A DNA stretch of 57,320 bases from an uncultured Porphyromonadaceae bacterium (GCA_947573485.1 CANPGB010000021.1:1-57320), one strand, 5' to 3'; shown: positions 6,985 through 16,427, counted from the stretch's first letter. Notes: generated by a model not told the origin, from the letters alone. Translations and numbers: made by a program.

Positions 6985-8034
6985 TTATTTGTTTACGTAT
7001 CGGCGGAGGAAAATCTCGGTGGGGAAGTGGTCGGAGTATCCGCCGAGGTAAGAGCCTGCCGAGTAGGTACGCTTGGGTGCGCCCTGCAGGGTGCCTTCGG
7101 TAGCGAAGAGGAAGGGGAAATTGAGCACCTTGGCCTGATAGAAGCTCCAGTCGGTGTCGCGCTCGGGTTTCACGAGGTTGCCCGAAAGCATAATTTGGTC
7201 GAAGAGGTTCCACGAGCCCTTATAGGCGAGGGTGCCTGTGCCACTCTCAAGAATATCCCAGAAGGGGTTGTAGAAGTCGTGGGGGCCGACTTTGTCGGCT
7301 TTACGCTGTGCACCTATGATTTTTGCGCAAGATTTATCCATGGGGTCGTCGTTGAGGTCGCCCATTATTATCACGCCGATATTGGGGTCGATGCGCCAGA
7401 GCGAGTCGGCAATGCTCTTCGAGAGCTCGGCGGCAGCCACACGGTTGGGCTCCGATTTCTCCTGACCGCCCAGACGCGAGGGCCAGTGGTTAACGATAAC
7501 AGCCACACGCTGCCCCATGAGCGAGCCTACGACGCACATCTGGTCGCGGGTGCGGAACGAGAGAGCTGTGAGGCGGTGATTGGTCACGTTCTCAAGTTTG
7601 AAGAAGCGGGGGTTATAGAGGAGGCCGACGTCTACGCCGCGGGCATCGGGCGAATCGTGGTGCACAACCTGGAGGTTCCAAGGCTTGAGTTCGGGCTGAT
7701 TAACGACATCTTCCATCACCGAGCGGTTCTCGATTTCTGAAACGCCCACGATAGCAGGGCCGTAGGGCGTGGTCTTGCCCGTGAAGTGCGATATCGCGTA
7801 GGCAAGGTTATGGACTTTCTCCCAGTACTTGCGGCCGTCCCACTGGCGCTGGCCGCCGGGCGTGAACTCAATGTCGCGCCCCTCGGGGTTGTTGGGGATA
7901 GTGTCGAAGAGGTTCTCCCAGTTGTAGAATGCTATGCCCACAGCCTGACCGCGACGGCCACCCTGAGCAAAGAGAGAATCAGAAGCGATGAGCGCAAAGA
8001 GCGCCAACGCGATAACAAGTATATTTTTTTTCAT
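6985..8034 (-). CDS. Secreted endonuclease/exonuclease/phosphatase-family protein
   Basis: A 349-residue metal-dependent phosphoesterase with a cleaved signal peptide (to about residue 23, ...DSLFAQ). Family motifs appear in order: FYNWENLFD, GVSEIEN (metal-binding Glu), NHWPSRLGG (catalytic His), GDLNDDP (the GDxND motif) and YSDHFP at the end (SDH). All key residues are present, so it should be active on nucleic acid or another phosphodiester outside the cytoplasm. It is divergent from a TonB receptor and two DUF5689 lipoproteins, some of which carry OB-fold-like domains, so an extracellular DNA or nucleotide role is the contextual inference. A TACATTTG -7-like box lies at the complement of 8073-8080 without a clear -33. 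Confidence 0.88.
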   Translation of the reverse strand: MKKNILVIALALFALIASDSLFAQGGRRGQAVGIAFYNWENLFDTIPNNPEGRDIEFTPGGQRQWDGRKYWEKVHNLAYAISHFTGKTTPYGPAIVGVSEIENRSVMEDVVNQPELKPWNLQVVHHDSPDARGVDVGLLYNPRFFKLENVTNHRLTALSFRTRDQMCVVGSLMGQRVAVIVNHWPSRLGGQEKSEPNRVAAAELSKSIADSLWRIDPNIGVIIMGDLNDDPMDKSCAKIIGAQRKADKVGPHDFYNPFWDILESGTGTLAYKGSWNLFDQIMLSGNLVKPERDTDWSFYQAKVLNFPFLFATEGTLQGAPKRTYSAGSYLGGYSDHFPTEIFLRRYVNK

Positions 8035-8213
8035 AGAAGTATTCGCTTGCGCGGAAAAAGGTGTTTTCGGTGCAAATGTAGCAATTTTTTTTCACACATG
8101 CCCCGCCCCGCCTTGCAAAAATGCCTGCCCTATGCTGCACAACATAATTTTAACACTCGGCGGGAGGGCGAATTGTTAAAATCAGAGGCGTGTTGATAAA
8201 TATAAGTATTCGA

Positions 8214-8246
8214 CTTGCATAATTTGTAGATTTTTCACTAATTTTG
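8214..8246 (+). promoter_or_regulatory. Promoter of the TonB receptor operon
   Basis: CTTG at 8214-8217 (one base off TTTG), a 21-base spacer and TAATTTTG at 8239-8246. The predicted transcript starts near 8253, giving a leader of about 47 bases before the receptor ATG. Confidence 0.55.
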
Positions 8247-8299
8247 ACCGATATTTCATAACTCCGCCTAAATCATATCGTATAACATAAACCTTAACA

Positions 8300-11077
8300 A
8301 TGAAAGCAAGACTGATTCTAATGTTACTGCTGGCTTCGGTGTTCCCGTCGCTGCCGCTTGCTGCCGCAACCCTCACGGGCGTTGTGGTCAACGGCACATC
8401 GGGCAGCCCGATCAACGGTGCCACGGTGATGCTGCGCGACAACAACGTGCAGGCTACCACAAACTTCAACGGACAGTTCCGGCTGGACGTCCCCGACAAC
8501 AGCGACGCCTACCTCACCGTAGTGTGCGACGGCTACACACCCTTCGGCCTCGACATCAACGTTGGCCGCGGCACGGTGAACGCCGGTGAAATACGCCTCA
8601 TGCCTGCCACCGACGCAAGCACAGAGTTTTTCAGCGACTACGAGGACCTCACCTTTGAAGACACTCTCTTCGACGACGACGAGGGCTCGGGCCAGAGCGT
8701 AGCCTCGCTTTCGGGCGCTACCAACAACATCTATTATAATACGGCCTCGTATAACTTCGGCCCCATGTACTTCCGCTACCGCGGCCTCGACAACCAGTAC
8801 CAGAGCGTGTATATCAACGGTCTGCGCATGAACGACCTCGTGCGAGGCTCGTTCAGCTTCTCCACCCTCCTGGGTATGACCAGCCGCGCCTTCCGCAACA
8901 AAACCACCTCGATAGGCATGGACGCCTCGGCCTACGGCTTCGGCGACATCGGCGGCAGCGTGAACTACAACACCACCACCGACCTCTATGCCCCCGGCTT
9001 CAACGGTTCTGTGGCCTTCACAAACTCGAACTATATGCTCCGCGCCATGGCCACCTACTCAACCGGCCTCAACAAGCACGGCTGGGCATTTACACTCAGC
9101 GCTATAGGCCGATATGCAAAAGAAGGCGTGGTAGAAGGCACTTTCTATAACTCGGCAGGCCTCTTCGGCTCTATCGAGAAAGTGTTCAACAAAGAGAACT
9201 CGCTCACTCTTACCTTCTTCGGAGGCCCCACTCAGCGCGCCACAGGCCGCCCCACAGTGCAGGAAGCCTACGACCTCGCAGGCAGCAACCTCTACAACCC
9301 CGACTGGGGCTACCAGGACGGCAAAAAGCGCTCGTCGCGCATCACCGAGACCTTCGACCCCACCGTTATCCTCAACTGGCTCTACAAGAAAGACCAGACG
9401 GTGCTCAACACCTCGGCAGGCTTCCGCTCGGTGTACTACAACCGCACCGCTCTCAACTACTTCAACGCCTCTGACCCCAACCCCTCGTACTACAAATACC
9501 TCCCCTCGTACTTCCGCAGCCGCGACGACGAGGCCGCCGCAGAGCTCTACACCGACCTCTGGCTCAACGACGAATCGTTCCGCCAGATCAACTGGGATAA
9601 CCTCTACGACATCAACTACCTCAACAACGCCGAGAACGAGCTCCTGCCCGAAGACCAGAAAATCGGCTCGTCGTACATCATGGAGAACCGCATCAACCAC
9701 CAGCTCGTGGGCATGTTCAACTCCTATATCAACACCCGCCTCAACAGCGTGATGAGCCTCCAGGCAGGCGTATCGTTCAACTACACCCGCAGCTCAAACT
9801 ACAAAACTATCCGCGACCTCCTCGGCGGCGAATTCTGGATCGACATCGACCCCTTCTCCAAGCGTGAGCAGGCTATCATGCCCGACAACCTCCAGAACGA
9901 CCTCGAGAACCCCAACCGCCGCGTCAAAGAAGGCGACCGCTTCGGTTATGACTACGACATCCACGCCCTCCGCGCCGAAGGCTGGCTGCAGAACGTGATC
10001 AACCTGCCCAAGTGGGATATCAACTACGGCCTCCAGATAAGCTACACCCAGTACCAGCGCGACGGCAAGATGATGAACGGCCGCGCTCCCCGCAACTCAA
10101 AAGGCAAGAGCGAGATGCTCCGCTTCGACAACGTTGCCTTTAAAGCCGGTGCTACCTACAAGCTCGACGGCCGCAACCAGTTTGCAGCCCACATCGACTA
10201 CGGCACACGCGCACCGCTCTTCGACCAGGTGTTCGTAGCACCCCGTATCAAAAACGACATCGTGAAAGGCGTTGAGAACGAACGCGACTTCTCGGCCGAC
10301 CTCTCGTATATGTGGAACTACCGCCGTTTCCGCGGTTCTATCACCGGTTTCTACACCGACGTCAACAACGCTATCGAGCGCAACGGTTTCTACGACGACG
10401 ACTACCAGACCTATGCCAACTACATCCTCACCGGCGTACACCGCGTGTACAAGGGCGTAGAGCTCGGCATGGCATACAAAATCACCCCCTCTATCACTGC
10501 AACCTTCGCAGGCCAGTACTCGCGCTTCCAGTACAAGGGCAACCCCGAGGGCACACGCTCTTTTGAGAACAACATGAGCCCCGACACCACCCAGACCGTT
10601 TACCTCAACAACTACTACTTGGGCTCAACCCCGCAGTACTGCGCCAACATAGGCGTTGACTACGCTGCGCCCAAAAACTGGTTCTTCAACGTGAACTGCA
10701 CATGGCAGGGCGACGCCTACGTAAACCTCTCGCCCCGCTACCACGAGGCACTCCCCAACCTCTGGGAAGAGTTCGGCGGCAGCTACGAGGAACTCGAGGC
10801 AAAGGTACGCGAGCTCTCAGGCCAGGATAAGATCAAGAACGCGTTCACTCTCAACGCTTCTATCGGCAAGATGATATACATCAACCGTAACCTGAGCCTC
10901 AACATCAACCTCAACCTCAACAACATCCTCAACAACAAGAACATCGTAACCTACGCTTACCAGCAGGGCCGCCTCCGCACCGACGGCAGCACACCCTACG
11001 ACAACAGCCTCTATCCCAACCGCTACACCTATGCGCAGGGATTCAGAATGTATCTCAACGTAGGCATCCGCTTCTAA
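8300..11077 (+). CDS. TonB-dependent outer membrane receptor with carboxypeptidase-regulatory-like domain
   Basis: A 925-residue outer membrane receptor. A signal peptide (to about residue 23, ...LPLAAA) leads into a CarboxypepD_reg-like domain with TLTGVVVNGTSGSPINGATV, then an acidic stretch with many Asp/Glu, a plug domain with FRYRGLDNQYQSVYINGLRM, and a long beta-barrel ending in the aromatic ...YLNVGIRF typical of barrel C-termini. It is shorter than SusC proteins and no SusD follows; instead two DUF5689 lipoproteins follow, the first 16 bases downstream. It should import a ligand across the outer membrane using TonB energy. The neighbouring nuclease suggests a nucleic-acid-derived or phosphorylated ligand, but the substrate cannot be read from the sequence. 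Confidence 0.9.
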   Translation: MKARLILMLLLASVFPSLPLAAATLTGVVVNGTSGSPINGATVMLRDNNVQATTNFNGQFRLDVPDNSDAYLTVVCDGYTPFGLDINVGRGTVNAGEIRLMPATDASTEFFSDYEDLTFEDTLFDDDEGSGQSVASLSGATNNIYYNTASYNFGPMYFRYRGLDNQYQSVYINGLRMNDLVRGSFSFSTLLGMTSRAFRNKTTSIGMDASAYGFGDIGGSVNYNTTTDLYAPGFNGSVAFTNSNYMLRAMATYSTGLNKHGWAFTLSAIGRYAKEGVVEGTFYNSAGLFGSIEKVFNKENSLTLTFFGGPTQRATGRPTVQEAYDLAGSNLYNPDWGYQDGKKRSSRITETFDPTVILNWLYKKDQTVLNTSAGFRSVYYNRTALNYFNASDPNPSYYKYLPSYFRSRDDEAAAELYTDLWLNDESFRQINWDNLYDINYLNNAENELLPEDQKIGSSYIMENRINHQLVGMFNSYINTRLNSVMSLQAGVSFNYTRSSNYKTIRDLLGGEFWIDIDPFSKREQAIMPDNLQNDLENPNRRVKEGDRFGYDYDIHALRAEGWLQNVINLPKWDINYGLQISYTQYQRDGKMMNGRAPRNSKGKSEMLRFDNVAFKAGATYKLDGRNQFAAHIDYGTRAPLFDQVFVAPRIKNDIVKGVENERDFSADLSYMWNYRRFRGSITGFYTDVNNAIERNGFYDDDYQTYANYILTGVHRVYKGVELGMAYKITPSITATFAGQYSRFQYKGNPEGTRSFENNMSPDTTQTVYLNNYYLGSTPQYCANIGVDYAAPKNWFFNVNCTWQGDAYVNLSPRYHEALPNLWEEFGGSYEELEAKVRELSGQDKIKNAFTLNASIGKMIYINRNLSLNINLNLNNILNNKNIVTYAYQQGRLRTDGSTPYDNSLYPNRYTYAQGFRMYLNVGIRF

Positions 11078-11093
11078 TCTCTCAAAATTAGCA

Positions 11094-12848
11094 ATGATGA
11101 AACACACCTTATTATATATACCCGCTGCCGCCCTCGCACTCTCGGCAGCCCTCGCAAGCTGCGACGACAATTTCACGCACCCGCCGGTGATTATGCCTCC
11201 GTGTGTCGACGTCGTGCCTAACGCGACTATCGCCGACATAAAGGCCGACTACTGGGGCAACCTCGGCTCGCCCACAGAAATCGGCTATAAAGAGAATGGC
11301 GACACTATTATCTTCACCGGCCGCGTGTGCTCGTCCGACGAGACAGGCAACATCTACAAGAGCCTCGTTATACAGACGGTAGACGAAAACGGTGAGCAGC
11401 TCGCCATCAACTTCTCGGTGAACAGCTACGACATCTATCAGCTCTTCCCCATTGGCCAGGAGGTGGCAGTGTATGCCAGCGGCCTTTCTATAGGCGGTTA
11501 CCGCAACCTGCTGCAGTTCGGTGCCGTAAGCGGCAGCGAGATGACCTTTATGGATCCCGAGCTCTTCAAGGCCCACGTCATCCGCAACCATATGCCTCTC
11601 CCCGAGCCCGCCAAGATCGACACCACAGTAACCACTATCCCCGAAGTAATCGCCGCCAAGAGCGACAACGCACAGCTCCAGCGCTGGCAGAGCCGCCTCA
11701 TCCGCATCAACGACGTAAGCTGGGTAGAAGCCGGTCAGCCTTTCGCAGGCAGCTCTTCAGTGAGCCGCTACATCACCGACGCCGACGGCAACCGCCTTGT
11801 GGTGCGCAACAGCTCGTACGCATCGTTCAAAAATGAGATTATCCCCGGCGGAACAGGTTCTGTAACCGCCATCCTCAGCTATTACAACAACGACTGGCAG
11901 CTGCTGCTCAACGGCACCGACGGCCTCGAAGGCTTCACTCCCATCGAACCCGTCGCTCCCGTCGACCCCGCAGGCGCAGGTACTGCCGACGACCCCTACA
12001 ACGTATCGCGTGCTCTCGAAATCATTGCCAGCGGAAGCATACCCGCCGAGAACGTGTACATGAAGGGTATTATCACTGCAGTGAGCGAAATCGACACCTC
12101 GTTCGGTAACGCAACCTACACCATCGCCGACCAGGAAATGGGCGAAGGCCTCATCATCTTCCGTGGCTACTGGCTCAACGGTGAGAAATTCACCTCCACC
12201 GACCAGCTTGCCAAGGGTGCCGAAGTTATAGTTTACGGCAAAATGATGTCGTACAACGGCACTCCCGAAGTTGCTCAGGGCAACCAGCTCTACTCCTACA
12301 ACGGCACCACAGGCAACACTCCCGCACCCGAACCTACTCCCGACCCCACTCCCGCAGGCACCACTCTCTACTCCATGCTTGGCGAAAGCCTTACCGAGCT
12401 CCCCGCCGACTGGACTATCGACGACGGCACACTGCCCGAGGGTCTCACCTACATCTGGTCGTGGAAAGTGTACCAGAACGCAGGCTACCTCAACGCCAGC
12501 GCTTTCCTCGGCAGCGCCTTTGCCTCGGAGGCATACGCTATTTCGCCCGTGATCGACCTCACCGGCGTCACCGGAGCAGGTGCCAACTTCGACCATGCCG
12601 CCAAATTCCAGACCACCCTCCTCGAGCTCTGCGGCTTCGCCGTGCGTGAGGAAGGCGCAACAGAGTGGACTGCTCTCAAAGTGCCCACCTGGCCTGCCGC
12701 CGGAGCATGGACATTTGCCAACTCGGGCAACATCGACCTCTCGGCCTACGACGGCAAAAAGATTCAGGTGGCATTCAAATACGGCTCGACAGCCGCAGGT
12801 GCCGACACCTGGGAAATCAAAAACCTCGCCATTACAGGCACAAAATAA
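11094..12848 (+). CDS. DUF5689 surface lipoprotein with C-terminal choice-of-anchor module
   Basis: A 584-residue lipoprotein (lipobox near LAAL-A-S-C, Cys about residue 23). The N-terminal half is a DUF5689 domain (IADIKADYWG, GRVCSSDETGNIYKSLVI, about residues 40-280). The middle (about 295-405) has a GTADDPYNVSRALE start and an OB-fold-like domain of the kind seen in exported nucleases and nucleic-acid binders. After a short Pro-rich linker with repeated PTPDPTP, the end is a choice-of-anchor-like domain highly similar to part of the 5266-6951 protein. It sits between the TonB receptor and a second DUF5689 protein. By position it may play the surface-capture part that SusD plays with SusC; this is inference. 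Confidence 0.82.
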   Translation: MMKHTLLYIPAAALALSAALASCDDNFTHPPVIMPPCVDVVPNATIADIKADYWGNLGSPTEIGYKENGDTIIFTGRVCSSDETGNIYKSLVIQTVDENGEQLAINFSVNSYDIYQLFPIGQEVAVYASGLSIGGYRNLLQFGAVSGSEMTFMDPELFKAHVIRNHMPLPEPAKIDTTVTTIPEVIAAKSDNAQLQRWQSRLIRINDVSWVEAGQPFAGSSSVSRYITDADGNRLVVRNSSYASFKNEIIPGGTGSVTAILSYYNNDWQLLLNGTDGLEGFTPIEPVAPVDPAGAGTADDPYNVSRALEIIASGSIPAENVYMKGIITAVSEIDTSFGNATYTIADQEMGEGLIIFRGYWLNGEKFTSTDQLAKGAEVIVYGKMMSYNGTPEVAQGNQLYSYNGTTGNTPAPEPTPDPTPAGTTLYSMLGESLTELPADWTIDDGTLPEGLTYIWSWKVYQNAGYLNASAFLGSAFASEAYAISPVIDLTGVTGAGANFDHAAKFQTTLLELCGFAVREEGATEWTALKVPTWPAAGAWTFANSGNIDLSAYDGKKIQVAFKYGSTAAGADTWEIKNLAITGTK

Positions 12849-12863
12849 TTCACTCCAAGAAGC

Positions 12864-15800
12864 ATGAAAACTTTCAAGAATTATATCATGGGCTCGGCCG
12901 TTCTGGCCGCCTTGGCACTCGGCTTCTCGGCCTGCCAGGACGATGTGGACGACCCCGCTTTCAACATACCCAAGGCTTCGGTGGAGCCTAACACCACGAT
13001 TCTCGAGCTCAAAGAGAAATTCTGGAGCGACGACACCAACTACGCCAAAACCATAGTTGATGAAGAAGACCCCGAACACCGCTATATTATCCACGGCCGC
13101 GTAATTTCGTCGGACGAGGAAGGCAACGTGTTCAAAAGCCTCGTCATTGCCGACGAAACCGCCGCCCTCGCCTTCTCTATCGACCAGTATAACCTCTACC
13201 TCAACTACCGCGTTGGCCAGGACATCGTGCTCGACGTCACCGGCATGGACATAGGTAAATATGCAGGTCTGCAGCAGATAGGCCGCAAATCGTGGTACGA
13301 GAACGGCAGCACATGGCAGGTATCGTTCATGTCGCTGCAGTACTTCCAGCAGTACGCGCAGCTCGACGGACTGCCCGACCGCACGGCTGTCGACACTTTG
13401 GTGATGAACACCTTCGCCGACATCGCCCAGCAGACCCCCGAGAACCTCCGCAAATATCAGAGCCAGCTCGTGCGCTTCAACAACGTCACCTTCACCGAAG
13501 GCGGCCAGCGCACCCTCTCGGTTTACCACAGCAGCGAGAACGCCGACCAGAACACCACTATCCAGGACCGCAACAACTCGACCCTCACAGTGCGTACGTC
13601 GGGCTACAGCACCTTCTTCAACATCATCCTCCCCACCGACCCCGTCGACATCGTAGGTATCCTCAGCTACTACAACAGCGCTTGGCAGCTTATCTTGATT
13701 GACGGCGACGGCATCATCCCCGTGGGCGAGCGTCCCGGCGCCAAAGAGAACCCCTACACCGTTGAGCAGGCTATCGAGACCCAGGCCTCGGGCATCCAGG
13801 CCAACGGCTGGATCAAGGGCTACATCGTCGGTGCAGTGGCTCCCGAAGTTGAGACCGTAAGCTCTAACGACGACATCCAGTGGGAAGCTCCTACTATCCT
13901 CGACAACACCCTCGTAATAGCAGGCTCGGCTACAGAAAACGACTGGAGCAAGTGCCTCGTCATCACCCTCCCCTCGGGCTCGAAACTCCAGGAAGTGGGC
14001 AACCTCTCAAGCAACCCTGCCAACCTCGGCAAGGAAATCCTCGTGCTCGGAAACCTCGCCGAGAACTTCGGCACCTACGGTATCACCGGCAACACCGGCA
14101 CCGTGGCCGAGTTTGAAATCGAAGGCGTGGAAGTAGGCGGTGGCGAGCTCACCGATGGCGACGGCTCGGAAACAAACCCCTACAACGTAGCTCAGATTGT
14201 GGCAATGAACCCCACAAGCACCACGGCAGCCGTTGCAACCGGCGTCTGGGTCAAGGGTTACATCGTAGGCTCAATGCCCACAGGCGGTAGCTCCACTACC
14301 CTCTCGGGCACCAACTTCAGCACTGCCGACGCAGCCACCACCAACCTCGTGCTCGGCCCCACCCCCGACTGCACCGACTACACCAAGTGCATCGGCGTCC
14401 AGCTCCCCATTGCCATGCGCGACCAGCTCGCACTTGCCAACCAGCCCGGCAACCTCGGCAAGGAACTTGCCGTCAAGGGCGACATCATGAAGTACTGCGG
14501 CGGCCCCGGCGTGAAGAACCTCACCGAGAACAAGTTCGAGGGCGGCAGCGACACCCCTGTAACTCCTCCCGTTTCGGGCGACGTTCCTGAAGGTGCAGGC
14601 ACCGACGCCAGCCCCTACAACGTTGCACAGATCCGTGGCCTCAACCCCACCAGCACCACCGAAGCAGTGGCAAGCGGCGTATGGGCCAAGGGCTACATCG
14701 TAGGCTCGATGCCCACAGGCGGCACCTCCACTACCCTCTCGGGTGCCAACTTCAGCACTGCCGACGCAGCCACCACAAACCTCGTGCTCGGCCCCACGGC
14801 ATCGTGCACCGACCCCAACCAGTGCATAACCGTACAGCTCCCCACAGGCTCAGTGCGTACCGCCCTCAACCTTGCCGACAACCCCGGCAACCTCGGCAAG
14901 CTCGTGGCACTCAAGGGCGATGTAATGAAGTACTGCGGCGCAGCAGGCCTCAAGAACGTTGCTGAGTACGTGTTCGACGGCGATACCCCCGTCACTCCTT
15001 CGAACGTCACCTTCACCAAGGCCTCGGCCGTGACAGCAGGCGGCGCATATGTGCTCGTTGCCAACAACAAGTACAGCGCCAACTTCGACAAGCAGTACGG
15101 CTATATGGCTGCCACCGATTTCACCGGCAGCACCTCTTTCGAGGCTCCCGCGAGCGCAGCCCTCACCTTCTCGGCAGTCAGCGGCGGTTATAACATCACC
15201 ACCTCGGCAGGCAAGTTCCTCGGTGCTAAAGACGGTTACAACACCTTCGACACCACCGACGACAGCGCTGCCAACCGCGTATGGACCGTTACCACCAACG
15301 CCGACGGCACGTTCACAATCACCAACGTCGGAACCGGCAAGGTAATCTACCAGGATCCGCAGTTCGGCTCCTTCGGTTGCTACACCCCCGCCGATGCCGC
15401 CTCTACCTATGTGCTGCCCATGCTCTACACAAGCGGAGCCGGCGACACCCCTGTCAACCCCGAACCTCCCACACCTTCGGGTCCTTGGGGCGACATACCA
15501 GCCGGTGAAGGCACAGAGGCCTCGCCCTACAACGTCGACCAGCTCGTGGGCCTCAACCCCACAAGCACAACTGAGGCTGTTGCCAGCGGCATCTTCGTCA
15601 CAGGTTACATTGTAGGCTACATGCCCTCGTCGACCATAGCCAACGTTACCTTCTCGGCCGACGGCGCCGTGGCCACAAACCTCGTTATCGGCCCCACCGC
15701 CGACTGCACCGACACCTCCAAGCTCGTTGCCGTGCAGCTTCCCACCAAAATCCGCCCCACTCTCTCGCTCAAAGAGGTTCCTGCCAACCTCGGCAAGAAA

Positions 15801-15875
15801 GTGACCCTCAAGGGCGACGTGATGAAGTACTGCAACGGCCCCGGCCTTAAAAACACTTCGGAGGCTATCTTCTAA
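12864..15875 (+). CDS. DUF5689 lipoprotein with four OB-fold-like (DUF6359-type) repeats
   Basis: A 1003-residue lipoprotein (MKTFKNYIMGSAVLAALALG, then ...FSAC near residue 24). A DUF5689 domain occupies about residues 35-285 and is related to the preceding gene's. Four repeats of about 130 residues follow, each opening with a G.GT..NPYNV-like segment and carrying VKGYIVG and GxLGKxxxxKGD motifs: about 289-421, 431-561, 576-708 and 880-1003. Repeats 2 and 3 are near-identical over long stretches. Between repeats 3 and 4 is a different beta domain (about 712-860) resembling one in the 5266-6951 protein. I recognise the repeat as DUF6359-like from memory. No catalytic residues are apparent; binding of nucleic acid or another polymer is plausible only by fold and context. 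It is last in the operon, before a strong terminator. Confidence 0.8.
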   Translation: MKTFKNYIMGSAVLAALALGFSACQDDVDDPAFNIPKASVEPNTTILELKEKFWSDDTNYAKTIVDEEDPEHRYIIHGRVISSDEEGNVFKSLVIADETAALAFSIDQYNLYLNYRVGQDIVLDVTGMDIGKYAGLQQIGRKSWYENGSTWQVSFMSLQYFQQYAQLDGLPDRTAVDTLVMNTFADIAQQTPENLRKYQSQLVRFNNVTFTEGGQRTLSVYHSSENADQNTTIQDRNNSTLTVRTSGYSTFFNIILPTDPVDIVGILSYYNSAWQLILIDGDGIIPVGERPGAKENPYTVEQAIETQASGIQANGWIKGYIVGAVAPEVETVSSNDDIQWEAPTILDNTLVIAGSATENDWSKCLVITLPSGSKLQEVGNLSSNPANLGKEILVLGNLAENFGTYGITGNTGTVAEFEIEGVEVGGGELTDGDGSETNPYNVAQIVAMNPTSTTAAVATGVWVKGYIVGSMPTGGSSTTLSGTNFSTADAATTNLVLGPTPDCTDYTKCIGVQLPIAMRDQLALANQPGNLGKELAVKGDIMKYCGGPGVKNLTENKFEGGSDTPVTPPVSGDVPEGAGTDASPYNVAQIRGLNPTSTTEAVASGVWAKGYIVGSMPTGGTSTTLSGANFSTADAATTNLVLGPTASCTDPNQCITVQLPTGSVRTALNLADNPGNLGKLVALKGDVMKYCGAAGLKNVAEYVFDGDTPVTPSNVTFTKASAVTAGGAYVLVANNKYSANFDKQYGYMAATDFTGSTSFEAPASAALTFSAVSGGYNITTSAGKFLGAKDGYNTFDTTDDSAANRVWTVTTNADGTFTITNVGTGKVIYQDPQFGSFGCYTPADAASTYVLPMLYTSGAGDTPVNPEPPTPSGPWGDIPAGEGTEASPYNVDQLVGLNPTSTTEAVASGIFVTGYIVGYMPSSTIANVTFSADGAVATNLVIGPTADCTDTSKLVAVQLPTKIRPTLSLKEVPANLGKKVTLKGDVMKYCNGPGLKNTSEAIF
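14155..14988 (+). repeat. Near-identical tandem domain repeats 2 and 3 in DNA
   Basis: The blocks at about 14155-14545 and 14590-14988 encode repeats 2 and 3 of the lipoprotein. Long stretches, for example around 14250-14365 against 14692-14805, differ at only scattered bases. This implies a recent duplication or ongoing homogenisation and makes copy-number change by recombination likely. Confidence 0.75.
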
Positions 15876-15898
15876 GCCTTACCCATAATACTTTAAAA

Positions 15899-15937
15899 CC
15901 CCGCCTGCCGACAACGGCAGGCGGGGTCTTAATTTTT
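15899..15937 (+). terminator. Strong bidirectional terminator
   Basis: A perfect 12-bp stem CCCCGCCTGCCG/CGGCAGGCGGGG with an ACAA loop, followed by TCTTAATTTTT on the plus strand. It lies between the converging DUF5689 operon and the ABM gene; the other side is preceded by AAAA, so it can serve both. Confidence 0.9.
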
Positions 15938-15951
15938 GCTTTAAGAAGCGA

Positions 15952-16227
15952 TTACATCTCGAAAGATTCGAGCTTCATCTCGGCCAGCGAGTGCATTATG
16001 GCCACCTCGCGCACGAACACGTCGGAAGCGCTGTGAGCGTCGAGGGCAGCCTCATCGCGCCACGTCTCGCATATCATGAGCACATCGGGGCGGGTGGCGC
16101 TTTCAAAAATATCGTAGGCCACGCAGCCGTCCTGGGCAAGCGAGGCTTCGGTGAGGCGGCGGGCTGCGGCGAGAACTTCGTCGCGATTGGCGGCCTCGAC
16201 CTTTATAAAGCAGTTGAGTCGTAACAT
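15952..16227 (-). CDS. Antibiotic biosynthesis monooxygenase (ABM)-domain protein
   Basis: A 91-residue ferredoxin-like small protein of the ABM/YgiN family. It shows the family's pattern: an N-terminal strand (LNCFIKVEAANRDEVLAAA), a central GCVAYDIFES and ICETWRDEAALDAH, and a C-terminal strand. Members dimerise and act as cofactor-free quinol monooxygenases or as haem or stress proteins; no decisive residue settles which. It is monocistronic, with a TACCTTTG -7-like box at the complement of 16255-16262. Confidence 0.8.
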   Translation of the reverse strand: MLRLNCFIKVEAANRDEVLAAARRLTEASLAQDGCVAYDIFESATRPDVLMICETWRDEAALDAHSASDVFVREVAIMHSLAEMKLESFEM

Positions 16228-16346
16228 ATAAGTGGTTTTTTAATGTTGGTTGCACAAAGGTAATCAAATTTATGGTGCGTCGGTTTATAAAATGAGGCGA
16301 AGAGACTCTTTTGGTTCACAGAGGTAGCAAAATTGGGCGTAAAAAA

Positions 16347-16377
16347 GCCTTTTAATGCAATAAAATGCGCTAAAGGC
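16347..16377. other. Hairpin in the ABM-queF intergenic region
   Basis: GCCTTTTAATGCA at 16347-16359 can pair imperfectly with TGCGCTAAAGGC at 16366-16377, between two divergent promoters. There is no reading frame. It could be a protein-binding or transcript structure; I see no match to a known riboswitch. Confidence 0.25.
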
Positions 16378-16396
16378 CAAAAAAAGTTTAGTTTTT

Positions 16397-16427
16397 TTTG
16401 TGGGGCGAAGTTTTTTTTGTATGTTTG
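16397..16427 (+). promoter_or_regulatory. Promoter of queF-queC
   Basis: TTTG at 16397-16400, a 19-base spacer and TATGTTTG at 16420-16427 match the consensus exactly. The leader of about 63 bases contains a small hairpin, GCAAG/CTTGC at about 16439-16454. Confidence 0.75.

Noticed and set aside
11757-13529. 590-codon minus-strand frame across two DUF5689 genes
   Set aside because: It crosses the boundary of two well-supported lipoprotein genes and lacks any domain; shadow frame.
14155-15872. Regular DNA repeats resembling a CRISPR array
   Set aside because: Unit length is about 400 bases, in frame, and encodes repeated protein domains; there are no short identical repeats with unique spacers and no cas genes.
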